Of a stretch of DNA of 64,000 bases, positions 61,646 through 64,000 are shown one piece after another. Origin of the DNA: Lipingzhangella halophila. Lineage in GTDB: Bacteria > Actinomycetota > Actinomycetes > Streptosporangiales > Streptosporangiaceae. Numbering within the stretch: the first letter of the stretch is position 1; every line of letters begins with the position of its first letter. The DNA lies in NCBI RefSeq assembly GCF_014203805.1, contig NZ_JACHJT010000002.1:186001-250000 (forward strand), written 5' to 3'. Under the pieces are notes generated by a model. The model worked only from the letters and a program-made list of their open reading frames with translations, ran no database searches and was not told the DNA's origin. Made by a program: the position numbers and the translations under genes.

Positions 61646-62209
61646 ATGGCGCTCATCGGCCTGGTCCGGGTCAGCACCGACAAGCAGAACACCAAGCGGC
61701 AGCGCGACGCCCTCGACCCGATCTGCCTGAAGGTGTTCGAGGAGAAGGTCAGCGGTAGGCTCGCCGCCGGCGACCGGCCCGCGCTGCTGGAGGCGCTGAC
61801 CCACATCCGCGACGGCGACATGCTGACCGTCCAGGAATTCGACCGCCTCGGCCGCAACCTCCTGGAGGGACTGATCGTCCTCAACGACCTGTTCCAGCTC
61901 GGCATCGCCGTCAAGGTACTGGAGGGCATCGCCGCCGGCGAGCACACCGAACGCTCCCTGATCCTCGACCTGGCCCTCGCCCTGGCCGAAGACCGGCGCC
62001 GCGACATCGTCCGCAAGACCAACAACGGCCTGGGCGCCGCCCGCCGCCGCGGCCGCATCGGCGGGCGGCGCCCCGTGGTCGATGACGACAAGCGTGCCGC
62101 GATCCTGGCCCGCCGCCGGCGCGGAGAATCCATCCGCACCATTGCCGCCGGGGTCAAGGTCTCGGTCGGCGTCGTCCACAAGACCCTCGCAGCCGCCAAG
62201 GACTCGTAG
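61646..62209 (+). CDS. tnpR: Serine resolvase
   Basis: 187 residues from ATG behind GGGAGG. The catalytic region is GLVRVSTDKQNTKRQRDAL with the nucleophile Ser near residue 9, then LTVQEFDRLGRNL and EDRRRDIVRKTNNGLGAARR, and a C-terminal helix-turn-helix (SIRTIAAGVKVSVGVVHKTL). It resolves cointegrates formed by tnpA at the adjacent res and probably represses its own promoter there. Confidence 0.95.
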   Translation: MALIGLVRVSTDKQNTKRQRDALDPICLKVFEEKVSGRLAAGDRPALLEALTHIRDGDMLTVQEFDRLGRNLLEGLIVLNDLFQLGIAVKVLEGIAAGEHTERSLILDLALALAEDRRRDIVRKTNNGLGAARRRGRIGGRRPVVDDDKRAAILARRRRGESIRTIAAGVKVSVGVVHKTLAAAKDS

Positions 62210-62231
62210 GCCGCTCCGCGGACACCTGGGT

Positions 62232-62254
62232 CCGAACGGCCAGTGGCGGTAAGC
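62232..62254 (+). repeat. Inner part of a Tn3-type inverted repeat, direct orientation
   Basis: CCGAACGGCCAGTGGCGGTA then AGC matches the inner 22 bp of the left repeat (58243-58264) with about three differences and in the same orientation, pointing towards the SDR/TetR pair. The outer 16 bases (GGGG...) do not match. Confidence 0.6.
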
Positions 62255-62261
62255 CGCGGAT

Positions 62262-62999
62262 CTATCTCTCACCACCGTCGGCGGTGAGTTCGGTGCCGGT
62301 GACGAAGCTCGATTCGTTGCTGGCCAGGAACAGGACGGCGGCGGCGATCTCCTCGGGGTGGGCGACGCGTCCCAGGGTGGTGGCGTCGGCCATCTGCTGG
62401 AGCATCGCGTCTTGGTCGTCGGGGTTGAGTCCTCGCAGTCCCGGGGTGTCGGTGGTGCCGGGGACGATGGTGTTGATGCGGATGCCCCGGGGGGATAGCT
62501 CGGCGGCCCAGACGCGGACGAACTGGCCCAGTGCTGCCTTTGAGGCTGAGTAGGCCCCGAAGTTCGGGACGCCGCGGTGGGCCGCGGACGAGCCGGTGAC
62601 GACGATGCTCGCCGAGTCGTTGAGCAGGGGCAGGGCTTTCTGGACGGTGAAGACGGTGCCGCGGACATTGGTCGCGAAGGTGCGGTCGAACCCGTCGGGT
62701 GTCAGCTCGTCGAGGGCGGCGAACTCGCCTCCTCCCGCGTTAGCGAACACCACGTCGAGTCCCTGCCCGTCCAGCTTGACGCGCTCGAAGAGCTGTTCCA
62801 GGTCGGCGTTCTCGGAGACGTCGGTGCGGACCGGGACAGCGCTGGGTCCGAGGTCGCGAGCCGCGCTGTCCAGCTCGGCCTCCCGTCGTCCCGTCAGGTA
62901 CACCCGTGCGCCCTCGGCGACGAACCGCCGGGCTGTCGCCAGGCCGATGCCGCTGCTTGCTCCGGTGACCAGGGCCGTCTTGCCCTTCAGCTGATCCAC
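62262..62999 (-). CDS. SDR-family oxidoreductase
   Basis: 245 residues from GTG with GAGGAGAGG upstream. Cofactor loop VTGASSGIGLATA, TGRREAEL after it (Arg suggests NADPH), NAG as FANAGGG, and active site with Ser in VVTGSSAAH and YSASK. The Thr-containing tail TGTELTADGGE is typical of classical SDRs. It is divergent from a TetR gene with a shared operator, as is common for electrophile-responsive reductases. Confidence 0.92.
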   Translation of the reverse strand: MDQLKGKTALVTGASSGIGLATARRFVAEGARVYLTGRREAELDSAARDLGPSAVPVRTDVSENADLEQLFERVKLDGQGLDVVFANAGGGEFAALDELTPDGFDRTFATNVRGTVFTVQKALPLLNDSASIVVTGSSAAHRGVPNFGAYSASKAALGQFVRVWAAELSPRGIRINTIVPGTTDTPGLRGLNPDDQDAMLQQMADATTLGRVAHPEEIAAAVLFLASNESSFVTGTELTADGGER

Positions 63000-63023
63000 G
63001 GGTGCCGCCTCTCCTCAGAGTTA

Positions 63024-63039
63024 TAGACCGATCGGATCA
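63024..63039. promoter_or_regulatory. TetR operator resembling a NemR box
   Basis: TAGACCGATCGGATCA has a perfect left half of the known NemR box (TAGACC-N4-GGTCTA) and a degenerate right half, in the 88-bp gap between the divergent SDR and TetR genes. Confidence 0.55.
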
Positions 63040-63087
63040 TAACTTGTTGTGGACCGTTGCGTCTAGAACCTGGGTAGGATGAGAGGC

Positions 63088-63708
63088 ATGGCACGTCCCA
63101 GAACGTTCGACGAGACGGCGGTGGTCGCGGCGGCCCGTGACCGGTTCTGGTCCTCGGGCTACGCCGGCACCGGCATGAGCGACCTGATGGACGCGACCGG
63201 GCTGAGCAAGGCGAGCCTGTACAACACCTTCGGCAACAAGCACACGCTCTATATGCGGGCGTTCGCCGACTACTGCAGCGGAACCCTCGACGCGATCGAG
63301 GCCGAGCTCGACGTGCCCGACGATGAGGCCGCGGGCAGGTTGTGCCGCCTCATCGAGCGTCTCGCCGACAGCCCCAGCGGTTCGGGCGGGGGACAACCGC
63401 CGCCCACGGCCTGCTTCCTGGCCAAGGCGCCCGCCGAGCTCGCTGCCCAGGATCCCGAGGTCGCGCACGCCGCGCGGCAGACCTACGGCAGGCTCGAAGA
63501 GCTCCTGGTGCGCGGCGTCGCGGCCGCTCAGCGGGCCGGCGCGGTGTCGGACTCCCACGACGCCCGCTCCATGGCGCGCCACGTCCTGGTTGCCCTGCGC
63601 GGGATCGAGGCCCTCACCTCGGCCGGCGTCGAGCACACCGTGGTCGCCGATGCTGCCGCCAGCCTCATCGAGACCGTGTTCCGAGACGCCACACCACGAA
63701 ATCGTTGA
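63088..63708 (+). CDS. TetR-family regulator (NemR/YezE-like)
   Basis: 206 residues. Helix-turn-helix region: ARPRTFDETAVVAAARDRFW, then GTGMSDLMDATGLSKASLYN and TFGNKHTLYMRAFADYC. A single Cys in PTACFLAKAPAEL, near the start of the ligand domain, is where NemR-like repressors often carry redox-sensitive Cys. An ATG at 63079 is an alternative start. It probably represses the divergent SDR gene. Confidence 0.9.
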   Translation: MARPRTFDETAVVAAARDRFWSSGYAGTGMSDLMDATGLSKASLYNTFGNKHTLYMRAFADYCSGTLDAIEAELDVPDDEAAGRLCRLIERLADSPSGSGGGQPPPTACFLAKAPAELAAQDPEVAHAARQTYGRLEELLVRGVAAAQRAGAVSDSHDARSMARHVLVALRGIEALTSAGVEHTVVADAAASLIETVFRDATPRNR

Positions 63709-64000
63709 GCCTCGACAGCGGACCACGTCCGCCCGGTCGATCGACTGACGCTGGTGGTTCACTTCCCCGGCTCGACGAGCGCACGCTCGCCGTCCTCGGC
63801 CCGCGCGTCACTCCCGAGGTCGTGGCCCGGCTGCGCACCCTGATCTGCCCGGCAACGGCGGCCGGGATCATGCTCGGTCTGGCCACCGACGCCGAGGCCC
63901 GCTTCCTGCGCTACTGCACCACCAGCACCGGCGCCCCGAGCAGGTCACGCTGCTCGCCGGTACCTGTAGAGCGACGGGAGAACGGCAGTGCCCTCGTGCC
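63709..64000. other. Terminal stretch with coding-like but unrecognised frame
   Basis: On the plus strand, a frame through 63752-63940 has nearly all third positions G or C and reads LDERTLAVLGPRVTPEVVAR, then LATDAEARFLRYC. No start codon with a ribosome binding site was seen and the frame loses coding character after about 63940. It may be a gene remnant. Confidence 0.35.

Larger units (their letters stand above)
58227..62209. mobile_element. Tn3-family transposon (right end not found in window)
   Basis: Left inverted repeat, tnpA, res region and serine resolvase, all in the expected order. I searched by eye for the reverse complement of the left repeat downstream (GCCACTGACCGTTCGG) and did not find it, so the element ends beyond the window or has lost its right end. 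The end coordinate given is the end of the resolvase gene, not the true boundary. Confidence 0.8.

Overview
The window is a high-GC chromosomal segment of an actinomycete. Third codon positions are almost all G or C, GTG starts are common, and several families are typical of actinomycetes: XRE/DUF5753 regulator with DUF397 partner, WYL and LAL regulators, a GntR-TetR fusion regulator, and an actinobacterial-type rhamnose locus. I lean towards Nocardiopsaceae or a relative, but the genus cannot be fixed from this sequence. No rRNA, tRNA or CRISPR array was seen.

Layout. 1-5.4 kb: the 3' end of a PdxA-type dehydrogenase overlapping a DeoR regulator, an enoyl-CoA hydratase, a FadR-type regulator, a serine hydrolase, and remnants of a TctB-like transporter subunit and a dihydroxyphthalate-decarboxylase-like gene. 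This looks like a decaying catabolic island. 5.5-8.1 kb: a metal ABC importer operon. 8.3-19.7 kb: a serpin, a VOC protein, an AMP-forming ligase, two TetR/target pairs with clear palindromic operators (CPBP protease; MFS pump), a WYL regulator, an SDR, and an XRE/DUF397 pair beside two small genes.

19.8-32.7 kb: a complete L-rhamnose locus. A LacI regulator faces an operon for an ABC importer (ATPase, two permeases, lipoprotein), mutarotase, isomerase, a bifunctional aldolase/dehydrogenase, rhamnulokinase, and a lactate/malate-type dehydrogenase. The kinase and aldolase imply isomerisation, phosphorylation and cleavage, with lactaldehyde oxidised by the fused SDR domain.

33-50.7 kb: mixed accessory genes (DUF418 protein, TetR, GntR-TetR fusion, GNAT plus C45 hydrolase, universal stress protein, secreted hydrolase, YtrA-type ABC operon, LAL regulator, DUF2306 protein, sirtuin). 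Two gene-poor stretches (34.0-35.0 and 45.0-46.0 kb) share an unusual repeat architecture.

51-58.2 kb: a second catabolic locus. A divergent Nramp-fold transporter lacking the usual metal-binding motifs is transcribed away from creatininase, class II aldolase, Tm-1-like protein, zinc alcohol dehydrogenase and LacI genes. The shared intergenic region carries two matching operator-like sites, one near each transcription unit. This is the best candidate for an undescribed system.

58.2-62.2 kb: a Tn3-family transposon (38-bp left inverted repeat, tnpA, res, serine resolvase). A second inner-repeat copy in direct orientation follows it, then a divergent SDR/TetR pair with a NemR-box-like operator.
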